Assembly: GCA_964017045.1 (NCBI GenBank)
Contig: OZ024806.1
Location: 1,965,002 to 2,029,001 of the forward strand
Direction: 5' to 3'
DNA: 64,000 nt
Source of the DNA: Omphiscola glabra
Taxonomy: Eukaryota; Mollusca; Gastropoda; Lymnaeidae
Shown here: in pieces, positions 33,678 through 48,800 of the stretch
Position numbering within the stretch: the stretch's first letter is position 1
Layout of the letters: each line of letters opens with the position of its first letter
Notes under the pieces: generated by a model
Told to the model about the DNA's origin: nothing
The model's input: only the letters and a program-made list of their open reading frames with translations
Database searches by the model: none
Position numbers and translations under genes: made by a program

Positions 33678-36668
33678 CCAGCACCAAAACCAGCACCACA
33701 ACCAACACCACAACCAGCACCACAACCAGCACCACAACCAGCACCACAACCAGCACCACAACCAACACCACAACCAGCACCACAAACACCAGCACCACAA
33801 ACAGCACCACATTCACCATCACAAACACCAGCACCACAACCACCACCACAAAATCCAGCACCTCAAAAAGCACCACAACCACTACCACCACAACCACCAC
33901 CCCAACCACCACCACAAACACCAGCATCACAAACAGCACAACAACCAGCACCTTAACTAGCACCACAACCACCACCACAAACACCAGCACCATAACCAGC
34001 ACCATAAACAGCACCACAACCAGCACCACAACCAGCACCACAAACACCAGCACCACAAAAAGCACCACAACCACCACCACAAACACCAGCACCACAACCA
34101 GCACCACGAACACAAACACCACAACCACCACAACAACCACCACCAAACCCATCACCACCACAACCACCACCACCACAACCTGCACCACAACCAACACCAC
34201 AACCACCACCACAACCAACACCACAACCATCACCACCACAACCATCACCACCACCATCACCACAACCAGCACCACAACCAGCACCAAAACCAGCACCAAA
34301 ACCAGCACCACAAACACCAGCACCACAAACACGAGCACCACAAACATCACCACAACCACCACCACAAACACCAGCACCACAAAAAGCACCACAACCACCA
34401 CCACAACCACCACCACAAACACCAGCACCACAACCACCACCACAAAATCCAGAATCACAAAAAGCACCACAACCAGCACCACAACCACTACCACAACCAC
34501 CACAACCACCACAACCACACCCCCAACTACAACCACAAACACCAGCACCACAAACAGCACCACAAACAGCACCACAACCAGCACCACAAACACCAGCACC
34601 ACAAACCGCACCACAACCACCACCACAAACACCAGTACCACAACCAGCACCACAACCAGCACCACAACCAGCACCACAACCAGCACAACAATCAGCACAA
34701 CAAACACCAGCAGCACAACCACCAACAAAAACACCAGCACCACAAACATCACCACAACCAGCACCACAACCAGCACCACAACCACCACCACCAGAACCAT
34801 CACCACCACAACCAACACCACAAAAACAACCACCACAACAACAAGCACCACAAACACCATCACCACAAACAGCACCACAACCAACACCACAAACACCAGC
34901 ACCATAAACACCAGCACCACAACCAGCACCACAACCACCACCGCAACCAGCATCACAAACACCAGCACCACAAACCGCACCACAACCACCACCACAAACA
35001 CCAGTACCACAACCAGCACCACAACCAGCACCATAAACAGCACCACAACCAGCACCATAACCCCCAGCACCACAACCACCACCACAACCACCACCACAAA
35101 CACCAGCACCATAACCAGCACCATAAACAGCACCACAACCAGCACCACAAACACCAGCACCACAATCAGCACCATAAACACAAGCACCACAACCAGCACC
35201 ACAAACAGAACAACAACCAGCACCACAACGAGCACCACAACAAGCACCACAACCAACACCACAAACACCAGCACCATAAACACCAGCACCACAACCAGCA
35301 CCACAACCAGCACCACAACCAGCACCAAAATCAGCACCACAACCAACACCACAACCAGCACCACAACCAGCACCACAACCAGCACCACAACCAGCACCAC
35401 AACCAGCACCACAACCAGCACCACAACCACCACCACCACCACCACAACCAACACCACAACCACCACCACAAACACCAGCACTACAAACAGCTTTACAACC
35501 AGCACCACAACCACCACCACAAGCAGCACCACATACACCAGAAACACAAACAGCACCACAACCAGCACCACAAACACCAGCACCACAACCAGCACCATAA
35601 ACACCAGCACCACAACCAGCACAACAAACAGCACCACAACCACAACCACCACAACAAACACCAGCACCACAACCAGCATCACAAACACCAGCACCACAAA
35701 CACCAGCACCACAAACACCAGCACCACATCACCACCGCAACCAGCACCACACACACCAGCACCACAAACAGCACCACAACCACCACCACAAACACCAGCA
35801 CCACAATCAGCACCATAAACACCAGCACCACAACCAGCACCACAAACAGAACAACAACCAGCACCACAACGAGCACCACAACAAGCACCACAACCAACAC
35901 CACAAACACCAGCACCATAAACACCAGCACCACAACCAGCACCACAACCAGCACCACAACCAGCACCACAACCAGCACCACAACCAGCACCAAAACCAGC
36001 ACCACAACCAACACCACAACCAGCACCACAACCAGCACCACAAACAACACCACAACCAGCACCACAACCAGCACCACAACCAGCACCACAACCACCACCA
36101 CAAACAAAAGCACCATAACCAGCACCATAAACAGCACCACAACCAGCACCACAACCAGCACCACAAAAAGCACCACAACCACCACCACAAACACCAGCAC
36201 CACAACCAGCACCACAACCACCACCACAAGCAGTACCACATACACCAGAACCACAAACAGCACCACAGCCAGCACCACAAACACCAGCACCACAACCAGC
36301 ACCATAAACACCAGCACTACAACCAGCACCACAAACACCATCACAACAAACAGCACCACAACCACAACCACCACAACAAACACCAGTACCACAACCAGCA
36401 CCACAACTAGCACCACAACCACCACCACAACTAGCACCACAACCAGCACCACAACCAGCACCACAACCATCACTACCACCACAACACCACCACCACCACA
36501 ACCAGCACCACAATCACCACCACAACCACCAGCACCACAACCACCACCACAAACACCACCACAACCACCACTACAACCACCACCACAACCACCACCACAA
36601 ACACAACCACCACAACAACCAACACCACAACCATCACCACCACAAGACCACCACCACAACCAGCACCA

Positions 36669-37286
36669 CAACCACCACCACAAACACAACCACCACAACA
36701 ACCAACACCAAAACCATCACCACCACAACGACCACCACCACAACCAGCACCATAACCAACACCACAACCAACACCACAACCAACACCACAACCACCACCA
36801 CAACCATCACCTCCACAACCACCATCACAACCACCACCAGCACCACAACCAGCACCACAAACAGCACCAAAACCAGCACCACAACCAGCACCACAACCAG
36901 CACCAAAACCAGCACCACAACTAACACCACAACCAGCACCACAACCAGCACCACAACCAGCACCACAACCAACACCACAACCACCACCACAAACACAACC
37001 ACCACAACAACCAACACCAAAACCATCACCACCACAACGACCACCACCACAACCAGCACCATAACCAACACCACAACCAACACCACAACCAACACCACAA
37101 CCACCACCACAACCATCACCTCCACAACCACCATCACAACCACCACCAGCACCACAACCAGCACCACAAACAGCACCAAAACCAGCACCACAACCAGCAC
37201 CACAACCAGCACCAAAACCAGCACCACAACCAACACCACAACCAGCACCACAACCAGCACCACAACCAGCACCACAACCAGCACCA
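36669..37286. repeat. 309 bp tandem duplication in B1
   Basis: Two copies begin at 36,669 and 36,978 (CAACCACCACCACAAACACAACC context). ACCAACACCAAAACC is at 36,701 and 37,010. The first has CACAACTAACACC near 36,920 where the second has CACAACCAACACC. B2 has a single copy. Confidence 0.78.
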
Positions 37287-39069
37287 CAACCAGCACCACA
37301 ACGAGCACCACAACCAGCACCACAAACAACACCATAACCAGCACCACAACCAGCACCACAACCAGCACCACAACCACCACCACAACCACCAGCACCACAA
37401 TCAGCATTACAACCATCACCACCAACAACACTTCCAGCACCACAACCACCACCAAAAACAGCAAAACAACCAGCACCACAACCACCAGCACCACCACAAC
37501 CAGCAACACAACCACCACCACAAACACCACCACCACAACAAGCACCACAACCAACACCACAACCATCACCACAACCACCACCACAATCATCACCACCACA
37601 ACCACCACCACAACCACCACCAGCACCACAACCAGCACCACAACCAGCACCTCAACCAACACCACAACCAGCACCACAAACACCAGCACCACAAACAGCA
37701 ACACATTCACCATCACAAACACCAGCACCACAACCACCACCACAAAATCCAGCACCTCAAAAAGCACCACAACCACTACCACCACAACCACCACCCCAAC
37801 CACCACCACAAACACCAGCATCACAAACAGCACAACAACCAGCACCTTAACTAGCACCACAACCACCACCACAAACACCAGCACCATAACCAGCACCATA
37901 AACAGCACCACAACCAGCACCACAACCAGCACCACAAACACCAGCACCACAAAAAGCACCACAACCACCACCACAAACACCAGCACCACAACCAGCACCA
38001 CGAACACAAACACCACAACCACCACAACAACCACCACCAAACCCATCACCACCACAACCACCACCACCACAACCTGCACCACAACCAACACCACAACCAC
38101 CACCACAACCAACACCACAACCATCACCACCACAACCATCACCACCACCATCACCACAACCAGCACCACAACCAGCACCAAAACCAGCCACAAAACCAGC
38201 ACCACAAACACCAGCACCACAAACACGAGCACCACAAACATCACCACAACCACCACCACAAACACCAGCACCACAAACAGCACCACAACCACCACCACAA
38301 CCACCACCACAAACACCAGCACCACAACCACCACCACAAAATCCAGAATCACAAAAAGCACCACAACCAGCACCACAACCACTACCACAACCACCACAAC
38401 CACCACAACCACACCCCCAACTACAACCACAAACACCAGCACCACAAACAGCACCACAAACAGCACCACAACCAGCACCACAAACACCAGCACCATAAAC
38501 ACCAGCACCACAACCAGCACCACAACCACCACCGCAACCAGCATCACAAACACCAGCTCCACAAACCGCACCACAACCACCACCACAAACACCAGTACCA
38601 CAACCAGCACCACAACCAGCACCATAAACAGCACCACAACCAGCACCATAACCCCCAGCACCACAACCACCACCACAACCACCACCACAAACACCAGCAC
38701 CATAACCAGCACCATAAACAGCACCACAACCAGCACCACAAACACCAGCACCACAATCAGCACCATAAACACAAGCACCACAACCAGCACCACAAACAGA
38801 ACAACAACCAGCACCACAACGAGCACCACAACAAGCACCACAACCAACACCACAAACACCAGCACCATAAACACCAGCACCACAACCAGCACCACAACCA
38901 GCACCACAACCAGCACCACAACCAGCACCACAACCAGCACCACAACCAGCACCAAAACCAGCACCACAACCAACACCACAACCAGCACCACAACCAGCAC
39001 CACAACCAGCACCACAACCAGCACCACAACCAGCACCACAACCACCACCACCACCACCACAACCAACAC

Positions 39070-39198
39070 AACAACCACCAACACAAACAAAAGCACTACA
39101 AACAGATTTACAAACAGCAACACAAACACCAACACAAGAAGCACTACATACACCAGAACCACAAACAGCACCACAACCAGCACCACAAACACCAGCAA
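39070..39198. other. Cluster of C-to-A substitutions in B1
   Basis: Aligned by eye with the equivalent stretch in B2 (about 48,179-48,308), this stretch has ten C-to-A changes and one C-to-T between 39,070 and 39,145, and an eleventh C-to-A at 39,198. There are no indels. Read in the Pro/Gln phase, most would turn CCA into ACA, AAA or CAA, and GCT/GCA into GAT/GAA. The flanks are otherwise nearly identical to B2. Confidence 0.85.
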
Positions 39199-40437
39199 CA
39201 CAACCAGCACCATAAACACCAGCACCACAACCATCACAACAAACAGCACCACAACCACAACAACCACAACAAACACCAGCACCACAACCAGCATCACAAA
39301 CACCAGCACCACAAACACAAGCACCACAAACACCAGCACCACAATCACCACCGCAACCAGCACCACACACACCAGCACCACAAACAGCACCACAACCACC
39401 ACCACAAACACCAGCACCACAATCAGCACCATAAACACCAGCACCACAACCAGCACCACAAACAGAACAACAACCAGCACCACAACGAGCACCACAACAA
39501 GCACCACAACCAACACCACAAACACCAGCACCATAAACACCAGCACCACAACCAGCACCACAACCAGCACCACAAACAACACCACAACCAGCACCACAAC
39601 CAGCACCACAACCAGCACCACAACCAGCACCACAACCAGCACCACAACCACCACCACCACCACCACAACCAACACCACATTCACCACAACAACCACCAGC
39701 ACTACAAACAGCATTACAACCAGCACCACAACCAGCACCACAACCACCACCACCAGAACCATCACCACCACAACCACCACCACAAAAACAACCACCACCA
39801 CAACCAGCACCACAAACACCATCACCACAAACAGCACCACAACCACCACCACAAACACCAGCACCACAAACAACACCACAAACATCACCACAACCAGTAC
39901 CACCACCACAAACATCACCACCACCACCACAACCAGCACCACAACCACCACCAAAACCAGCATAACAACCAGCACCACAACCACCAGCACCACCAAAACC
40001 AGCAACACAACCACCACCACAAACACCAGCACCACAACAAGCACCACAACCAACAACACAACCATCACCACAACCACCACCACAATCATCACCACCACAA
40101 CCACCACCAGCACCACAACCAGCACCACCACCAGCACCACAACCAGCACCACAACCAGCACAACAATCAGCACCACAAACACCAGCAGCACAAACACCAC
40201 CAAAAACACCAGCACCACAAACATCACCACAACCAGCACCACAACCAGCACCACAACCACAACAACCAGAACCATCACCACCACAACCACCATCACAAAA
40301 ACAACCACCACCACAACCAGCACCACAAACACCATCACCACAAACAGCACCACAACCACCACCACAAACACCAGCACCACAAACAACACCACAAACAGCA
40401 CCACAACCAGTACCACCACCACAAACATCACCACAAC

Positions 40438-40470
40438 CAGCACACAACCACCACCAAAACCAGCAAAATA
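40438..40470. other. Compensated -1/+1 phase slip
   Basis: Compared with the parallel stretch at 41,281-41,340, one C is lost (CAGCACACAACC for CAGCACCACAACC) and about 25 bases later one A is gained together with a C-to-T change (AAAATAAACC for AAAACAACC). The register is restored. The same pair is present at about 49,541-49,570 in B2 and 55,360-55,388 in C1, so it predates their duplication. Confidence 0.85.
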
Positions 40471-40503
40471 AACCAGCACCACAACCACCAGCACCACCAC
40501 AAC

Positions 40504-40910
40504 CAGCAACACAACCACCACCACAAACACCAGCACCACAACCAACACCACAACCATCACCACAACCACCACCACAATCATCACCACCACAACCACCACC
40601 ACAACAACCACCAGCACAAAAACCAGCACCACAACCAGCACCTCAACCAACACCACAACCAGCACCACAAACACCAGCACCACAAACAGCACCACATTCA
40701 CCACCACAAACACCAGCAACACAACCACCACCACAAACACCAGCACCACAACCAACACCACAACCATCACCACAACCACCACCACAATCATCACCACCAC
40801 AACCACCACCACAACCACCACCAGCACAAAAACCAGCACCACAACCAGCACCTCAAACAACACCACAACCAGCACCACAAACACCAGCACCACAAACATC
40901 ACCACATTCA
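40504..40910. repeat. 210 bp tandem duplication in B1
   Basis: The copies begin at CCAGCAACACAACC (40,504 and 40,714). GCACAAAAACC is at 40,614 and 40,824. The first has CCACAACAACCACC where the second has CCACAACCACCACC. Confidence 0.78.
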
Positions 40911-43140
40911 CAACCCCAACCACCACCACAAACACCAGCACCACAAACAGCACAACAACCAGCACCTTAACCAGCACCACAACCACCACCACAAACACCA
41001 GCACCATAACCAGCACCATAAACAGCACCACAACCAGCACCACAAACACCAGCACCACAAACAGAACAACAACCAGCACCACAACGAGCATCACAACAAG
41101 CACCACAACCAACACCACAAACACCAGCACCATAAACACCAGCACCACAACCAGCACCACAACCAGCACCACAACCAGCACCACAACCAGCACCACAACC
41201 AGCACCACAACCACCAGCACCACAAACAACACCACAAACAGCACCACAACCAGTACCACCACCACAAACATCACCACCACCACCACAACCAGCACCACAA
41301 CCACCACCAAAACCAGCAAAACAACCAGCACCACAACCACCAGCACCACCACAACCAGCAACACAACCAGCACCACAACCAGCACCACAACCAGCACCAC
41401 AACCACCACCACCAGAACCATCACCACCAAAACCACCAATACAAAAACAACCACCACCACAACCAGCACCACAAACACCATCACCACAAACAGCACCATA
41501 ACCACCACCACAAACACCAGCACCACAAACAACACCACAAACAGCACCACAACCAGCACAACAAACAGCACCAAAACCATCACCACAAACACCAGCACCA
41601 CAAACAGCACCACAACCACCACCACAACCACCACCACAAACACCAGCACCACAACCAGCACCACAACCAGCACCACAACCAGCACCACAACCAGCACAAC
41701 AATCAGCACCACAAACACCAGCAGCACAACCACCACCAAAAACACCAGCACCACAAACATCACCACAACCAGCACCACAACCAGCACCACAACCAGCACC
41801 ACAACCACCACCACCAGAACCATCACCACCACAACCACCACCACAAAAACAACCACCACCACAACCAGCACCACAAACACCATCACCACAAACAGCACCA
41901 CAACCACCACCAGAAACACCAGCACCATAAACAACACCACAAACAGCACCACAACCAGTACCACCACCACAAACATCACCACCACCACCACAACCAGCAC
42001 CACAACCACCAGCACCACCACAACCAGCAACACAAACAACACCACAACCACCAGCACCACCACAACCAGCAACACAACCAACACCACAAACACCAGCACC
42101 ACAACCACCACCACAATCATCACCACCACAACCACCACCACAACCACCACCAGCACCACAACCAGCACCACAACCAACACCACAAGCATCACCACAACCA
42201 CCACCACAATCATCACCACCACAACCACCACCACAACCACCACCAGCACCACAACCAGCACCACAACCAGCACCTCAACCAACACCACAACCAGCACCAC
42301 AAACACCAGCACCACAAACAGCACCACATTCACCACCACAAACACCAGCACCACAACCACCACCACAAAATCCAGCACCTCAAAAAGCACCACAACCAGC
42401 ACCACAACCACTACCACAACTACCACCACAACCACCACCCCAACCACCACCACAAACACCAGCACCACAACCAGCATCTTAACCAGCATCACAACCACCA
42501 CCACAAACACCAGCCTCATAACCAACACCACAAAAAGCACCACAACCACCACCACAAACACCAGCACCACAACCAGCACCACAACCACAACCACAAGCAG
42601 CACCACATACACCAGCACCACAAACAGCACTACAACCAGCACCACAAACACCAGCACCACAACCAGCACCATAAACACCAGCACCACAACCAGCACCACA
42701 ACCAGCACCACAAACACCAGCACCACAAACCGCACCACAACCACCACCACAAACACCAGTACCACAACCAGCATCACAACCAGCACCACAACCAGCACCA
42801 CAACCACCACCACAACCACCAGCACAACAAACAGCACCACAACCACAACCACCACAAAAAACACCAGCACCACAAACACCAACACCACAAACACCAGCAC
42901 CACAAACACCAGCACCACAACCACCACCGCAACCAGCACCACAAACACCAGCACCACAAACAGCACCACAACCAGCACCACAAACACCAGCACCACAACC
43001 CGCACACAACCACCACCACAAACACCAGTACCACAACCAGCACCACAACCAGCACCACAACCACCACCACAACCACCACCCCAACCACCACCACAAACAC
43101 CAGCACCACAAACAGCACAACAACCAGCACCTTAACCAGC

Positions 43141-43486
43141 ACCACAAACAACACCACAAACAGCACCACAACCAGCACAACAAACAGCACCAAAACCATC
43201 ACCACAAACACCAGCACCACAAACAGCACCACAACCACCACCACAACCACCACCACAAACACCAGCACCACAACCAGCACCACAACCAGCACCACAACCA
43301 GCACCACAACCAGCACAACAACCAGCACCACAACCACCACCACCAGAACCATCACCACCACAACCACCACCACAAAAACAACCACCACCACAACCAGCAC
43401 CACAAACACCATCACCACAAACAGCACCACAACCACCACCAGAAACACCAGCACCATAAACAACACCACAAACAGCACCACAACCA
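43141..43486. repeat. Displaced partial B copy
   Basis: The sequence jumps from CTTAACCAGCACCAC into a copy of 41,522 onward (offset 1,619). About 90 bp is missing at 43,320, where the offset becomes 1,529. The match ends at AAACAGCACCACAACC near 43,486. Both switches lie within common units. Confidence 0.75.
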
Positions 43487-45860
43487 GCACCACAACCAGC
43501 ACCACAAACACCAGCACCACAAAAAGCACCACAACCACCACCACAAACACCAGCACCACAACCAGCACCACGAACACAAACACCACAACCACCACAACAA
43601 CCACCACCAAACCCATCACCACCACAACCACCACCACCACAACCTGCACCACAACCAACACCACAACCACCACCACAACCAACACCACAACCATCACCAC
43701 CACAACCATCACCACCACCATCACCACAACCAGCACCACAACCAGCACCAAAACCAGCACCAAAACCAGCACCACAAACACCAGCACCACAAACACGAGC
43801 ACCACAAACATCACCACAACCACCACCACAAACACCAGCACCACAAACAGCACCACAACCACAACCACCACCACAAACACCAGCACCACAACCACCACCA
43901 CAAAATCCAGAATCACAAAAAGCACCACAACCAGCAACACAACCACTACCACAACCACCACAACCACCACAACCACACCCCCAACTACAACCACAAACAC
44001 CAGCACCACAAACAGCACCACAAACAGCACCACAACCAGCACCACAAACACCAGCACCACAAACCGCACCACAACCACCACCACAAACACCAGTACCACA
44101 ACCAGCACCACAACCAGCACCACAACCAGCACCACAACCAGCACAACAATCAGCACAACAAACACCAGCAGCACAACCACCACCAAAAACACCAGCACCA
44201 CAAACATCACCACAACCAGCACCACAACCAGCACCACAACCACCACCACCAGAACCATCACCACCACAACCAACACCACAAAAACAACCACCACAACAAC
44301 AAGCACCACAAACACCATCACCACAAACAGCACCACAACCAACACCACAAACACCAGCACCATAAACACCAGCACCACAACCAGCACCACAACCACCACC
44401 ACAAACACCAGTACCACAACCAGCACCACAACCAGCACCATAAACAGCACCACAACCAGCACCATAACCACCACCACAACCACCACCACAAACACCAGCA
44501 CCATAACCAGCACCATAAACAGCACCACAACCAGCACCACAAACACCAGCACCACAATCAGCACCATAAACACAAGCACCACAACCAGCACCACAAACAG
44601 AACAACAACCAGCACCACAACGAGCACCACAACAAGCACCACAACCAACACCACAAACACCAGCACCATAAACACCAGCACCACAACCAGCACCACAACC
44701 AGCACCACAACCAGCACCAAAATCAGCACCACAACCAACACCACAACCAGCACCACAACCAGCACCACAACCAGCACCACAACCAGCACCACAACCAGCA
44801 CCACAACCACCACCACCACCACCACAACCAACACCACAACCACCACCACAAACACCAGCACTACAAACAGCTTTACAACCAGCACCACAACCACCACCAC
44901 AAGCAGCACCACATACACCAGAAACACAAACAGCACCACAACCAGCACCACAAACACCAGCACCACAACCAGCACCATAAACACCAGCACCACAACCAGC
45001 ACAACAAACAGCACCACAACCACAACCACCACAACAAACACCAGCACCACAACCAGCATCACAAACACCAGCACCACAAACACCAGCACCACAAACACCA
45101 GCACCACAATCACCACCGCAACCAGCACCACACACACCAGCACCACAAACAGCACCACAACCACCACCACAAACACCAGCACCACAATCAGCACCATAAA
45201 CACCAGCACCACAACCAGCACCACAAACAGAACAACAACCAGCACCACAACGAGCACCACAACAAGCACCACAACCAACACCACAAACACCAGCACCATA
45301 AACACCAGCACCACAACCAGCACCACAACCAGCACCACAACCAGCACCACAACCAGCACCAAAACCAGCACCAAAACCAGCACCACAACCAACACCACAA
45401 CCAGCACCACAACCAGCACCACAAACAACACCACAACCAGCACCACAACCAGCACCACAACCAGCACCACAACCAGCACCACAACCAGCACCACAACCAC
45501 CACCACAAACAAAAGCACCATAACCAGCACCATAAACAGCACCACAACCAGCACCACAAAAAGCACCACAACCACCACCACAAACACCAGCACCACAACC
45601 AGCACCACAACCACCACCACAAGCAGTACCACATACACCAGAACCACAAACAGCACCACAGCCAGCACCACAAACACCAGCACCACAACCAGCATCATAA
45701 ACACCAGCACTACAACCAGCACCACAAACACCATCACAACAAACAGCACCACAACCACAACCACCACAACAAACACCAGTACCACAACCAGCACCACAAC
45801 TAGCACCACAACCACCACCACAACTAGCACCACAACCAGCACCACAACCAGCACCACAAC
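43487..45860. repeat. A4-like segment inside B1
   Basis: From CAGCACCACAACCAGC near 43,487 to the junction at 45,861 the order of landmarks follows 34.0-36.47 kb of A4: CACGAACACAAACACC, then the AACCCATCACC block (43,611 against 34,147), then the CCCCC run and GCTTTACAACC. It is therefore a copy of the A/B transition segment placed between two B cores. Confidence 0.75.
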
Positions 45861-48800
45861 CATCACTACCACCACAACACCACCACCACCACAACCAGCA
45901 CCACAATCACCACCACAACCACCAGCACCACAACCACCACCACAAACACCACCACAACCACCACTACAACCACCACCACAACCACCACCACAAACACAAC
46001 CACCACAACAACCAACACCACAACCATCACCACCACAACGACCACCACCACAACCAGCACCACAACCAACACCACAACCACCACCACAACCAACACCACA
46101 ACCAACACCACAAACACAACCACCACAACAACCAACACCAAAACCATCACCACCACAACGACCACCACCACAACCAGCACCATAACCAACACCACAACCA
46201 ACACCACAACCAACACCACAACCACCACCACAACCATCACCTCCACAACCACCATCACAACCACCACCAGCACCACAACCAGCACCACAAACAGCACCAA
46301 AACCAGCACCACAACCAGCACCACAACCAGCACCAAAACCAGCACCACAACCAACACCACAACCAGCACCACAACCAGCACCACAACCAGCACCACAACC
46401 AGCACCACAACGAGCACCACAACCAGCACCACAAACAACACCATAACCAGCACCACAACCAGCACCACAACCAGCACCACAACCACCACCACAACCACCA
46501 GCACCACAATCAGCATTACAACCATCACCACCAACAACACTTCCAGCACCACAACCACCACCAAAAACAGCAAAACAACCAGCACCACAACCACCAGCAC
46601 CACCACAACCAGCAACACAACCACCACCACAAACACCACCACCACAACAAGCACCACAACCAACACCACAACCATCACCACAACCACCACCACAATCATC
46701 ACCACCACAACCACCACCACAACCACCACCAGCACCACAACCAGCACCACAACCAGCACCTCAACCAACACCACAACCAGCACCACAAACACCAGCACCA
46801 CAAACAGCAACACATTCACCATCACAAACACCAGCACCACAACCACCACCACAAAATCCAGCACCTCAAAAAGCACCACAACCACTACCACCACAACCAC
46901 CACCCCAACCACCACCACAAACACCAGCATCACAAACAGCACAACAACCAGCACCTTAACTAGCACCACAACCACCACCACAAACACCAGCACCATAACC
47001 AGCACCATAAACAGCACCACAACCAGCACCACAACCAGCACCACAAACACCAGCACCACAAAAAGCACCACAAACACCAGCACCACAACCAGCACCACGA
47101 ACACAAACACCACAACCACCACAACAACCACCACCAAACCCATCACCACCACAACCACCACCACCACAACCTGCACCACAACCAACACCACAACCACCTC
47201 CACAACCAACACCACAACCATCACCACCACAACCATCACCACCACCATCACCACAACCAGCACCACAACCAGCACCAAAACCAGCCACAAAACCAGCACC
47301 ACAAACACCAGCACCACAAACACGAGCACCACAAACATCACCACAACCACCACCACAAACACCAGCACCACAAACAGCACCACAACCACCACCACAACCA
47401 CCACCACAAACACCAGCACCACAACCACCACCACAAAATCCAGAATCACAAAAAGCACCACAACCAGCACCACAACCACTACCACAACCACCACAACCAC
47501 CACAACCACACCCCCAACTACAACCACAAACACCAGCACCACAAACAGCACCACAAACAGCACCACAACCAGCACCACAAACACCAGCACCATAAACACC
47601 AGCACCACAACCAGCACCACAACCACCACCGCAACCAGCATCACAAACACCAGCTCCACAAACCGCACCACAACCACCACCACAAACACCAGTACCACAA
47701 CCAGCACCACAACCAGCACCATAAACAGCACCACAACCAGCACCATAACCCCCAGCACCACAACCACCACCACAACCACCACCACAAACACCAGCACCAT
47801 AACCAGCACCATAAACAGCACCACAACCAGCACCACAAACACCAGCACCACAATCAGCACCATAAACACAAGCACCACAACCAGCACCACAAACAGAACA
47901 ACAACCAGCACCACAACGAGCACCACAACAAGCACCACAACCAACACCACAAACACCAGCACCATAAACACCAGCACCACAACCAGCACCACAACCAGCA
48001 CCACAACCAGCACCACAACCAGCACCACAACCAGCACCAAAACCAGCACCACAACCAACACCACAACCAGCACCACAACCAGCACCACAACCAGCACCAC
48101 AACCAGCACCACAACCAGCACCACAACCAGCACCACAACCAGCACCACAACCACCACCACCACCACCACAACCAACACCACAACCACCACCACAAACACC
48201 AGCACTACAAACAGCTTTACAACCAGCACCACAACCACCACCACAAGCAGCACCACATACACCAGAACCACAAACAGCACCACAACCAGCACCACAAACA
48301 CCAGCACCACAACCAGCACCATAAACACCAGCACCACAACCATCACAACAAACAGCACCACAACCACAACAACCACAACAAACACCAGCACCACAACCAG
48401 CATCACAAACACCAGCACCACAAACACAAGCACCACAAACACCAGCACCACAATCACCACCGCAACCAGCACCACACACACCAGCACCACAAACAGCACC
48501 ACAACCACCACCACAAACACCAGCACCACAAACACCAGCACCACAATCAGCACCATAAACACCAGCACCACAACCAGCACCACAAACAGAACAACAACCA
48601 GCACCACAACGAGCACCACAACAAGCACCACAACCAACACCACAAACACCAGCACCATAAACACCAGCACCACAACCAGCACCACAACCAGCACCACAAA
48701 CAACACCACAACCAGCACCACAACCAGCACCACAACCAGCACCACAACCAGCACCACAACCAGCACCACAACCACCACCACCACCACCACAACCAACACC

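Larger units (their letters stand above)
27321..36467. repeat. Higher-order unit A4, rearranged at its right end
   Basis: The start landmark is at 27,402, with junctions at 28,423, 32,292 and 33,065. It follows A3 closely up to about 33.3 kb. It then departs: a 171 bp local tandem duplication (33,336-33,677) is followed by sequence resembling the first half of an A unit, and the next junction is reached at 36,468 without passing a start block. A one-base loss occurs at about 35,728. A private C-to-G change lies near 29,845. This is the transition from region A to region B. Confidence 0.75.
36468..45860. repeat. Higher-order unit B1
   Basis: The unit is bounded by phase-slip junctions at 36,468 and 45,861. 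Its core (to about 43,140) matches unit B2 with an offset of about 9.1 kb: start block GCATCTTAACC at 42,474 against 51,562, and the GCACACAACC slip at 40,441 against 49,541. It carries a 309 bp tandem duplication absent from B2, a cluster of C-to-A changes at 39,070-39,198, and one-base losses at about 36,645 and 43,005. The tail (43,141-45,860) is a mosaic of a partial B copy and an A4-like segment. Confidence 0.8.

Noticed and set aside
37847..40447. - strand Gly/Cys/Ala-rich frame resembling chorion or keratin-associated repeats
   Set aside because: The resemblance comes from the unit TGT GGT GCT GGT. The frame begins where a CTTAACTAGC variant happens to give CAT neighbours, has no non-repeat ends, and the same sequence is open in the other - strand frames too.
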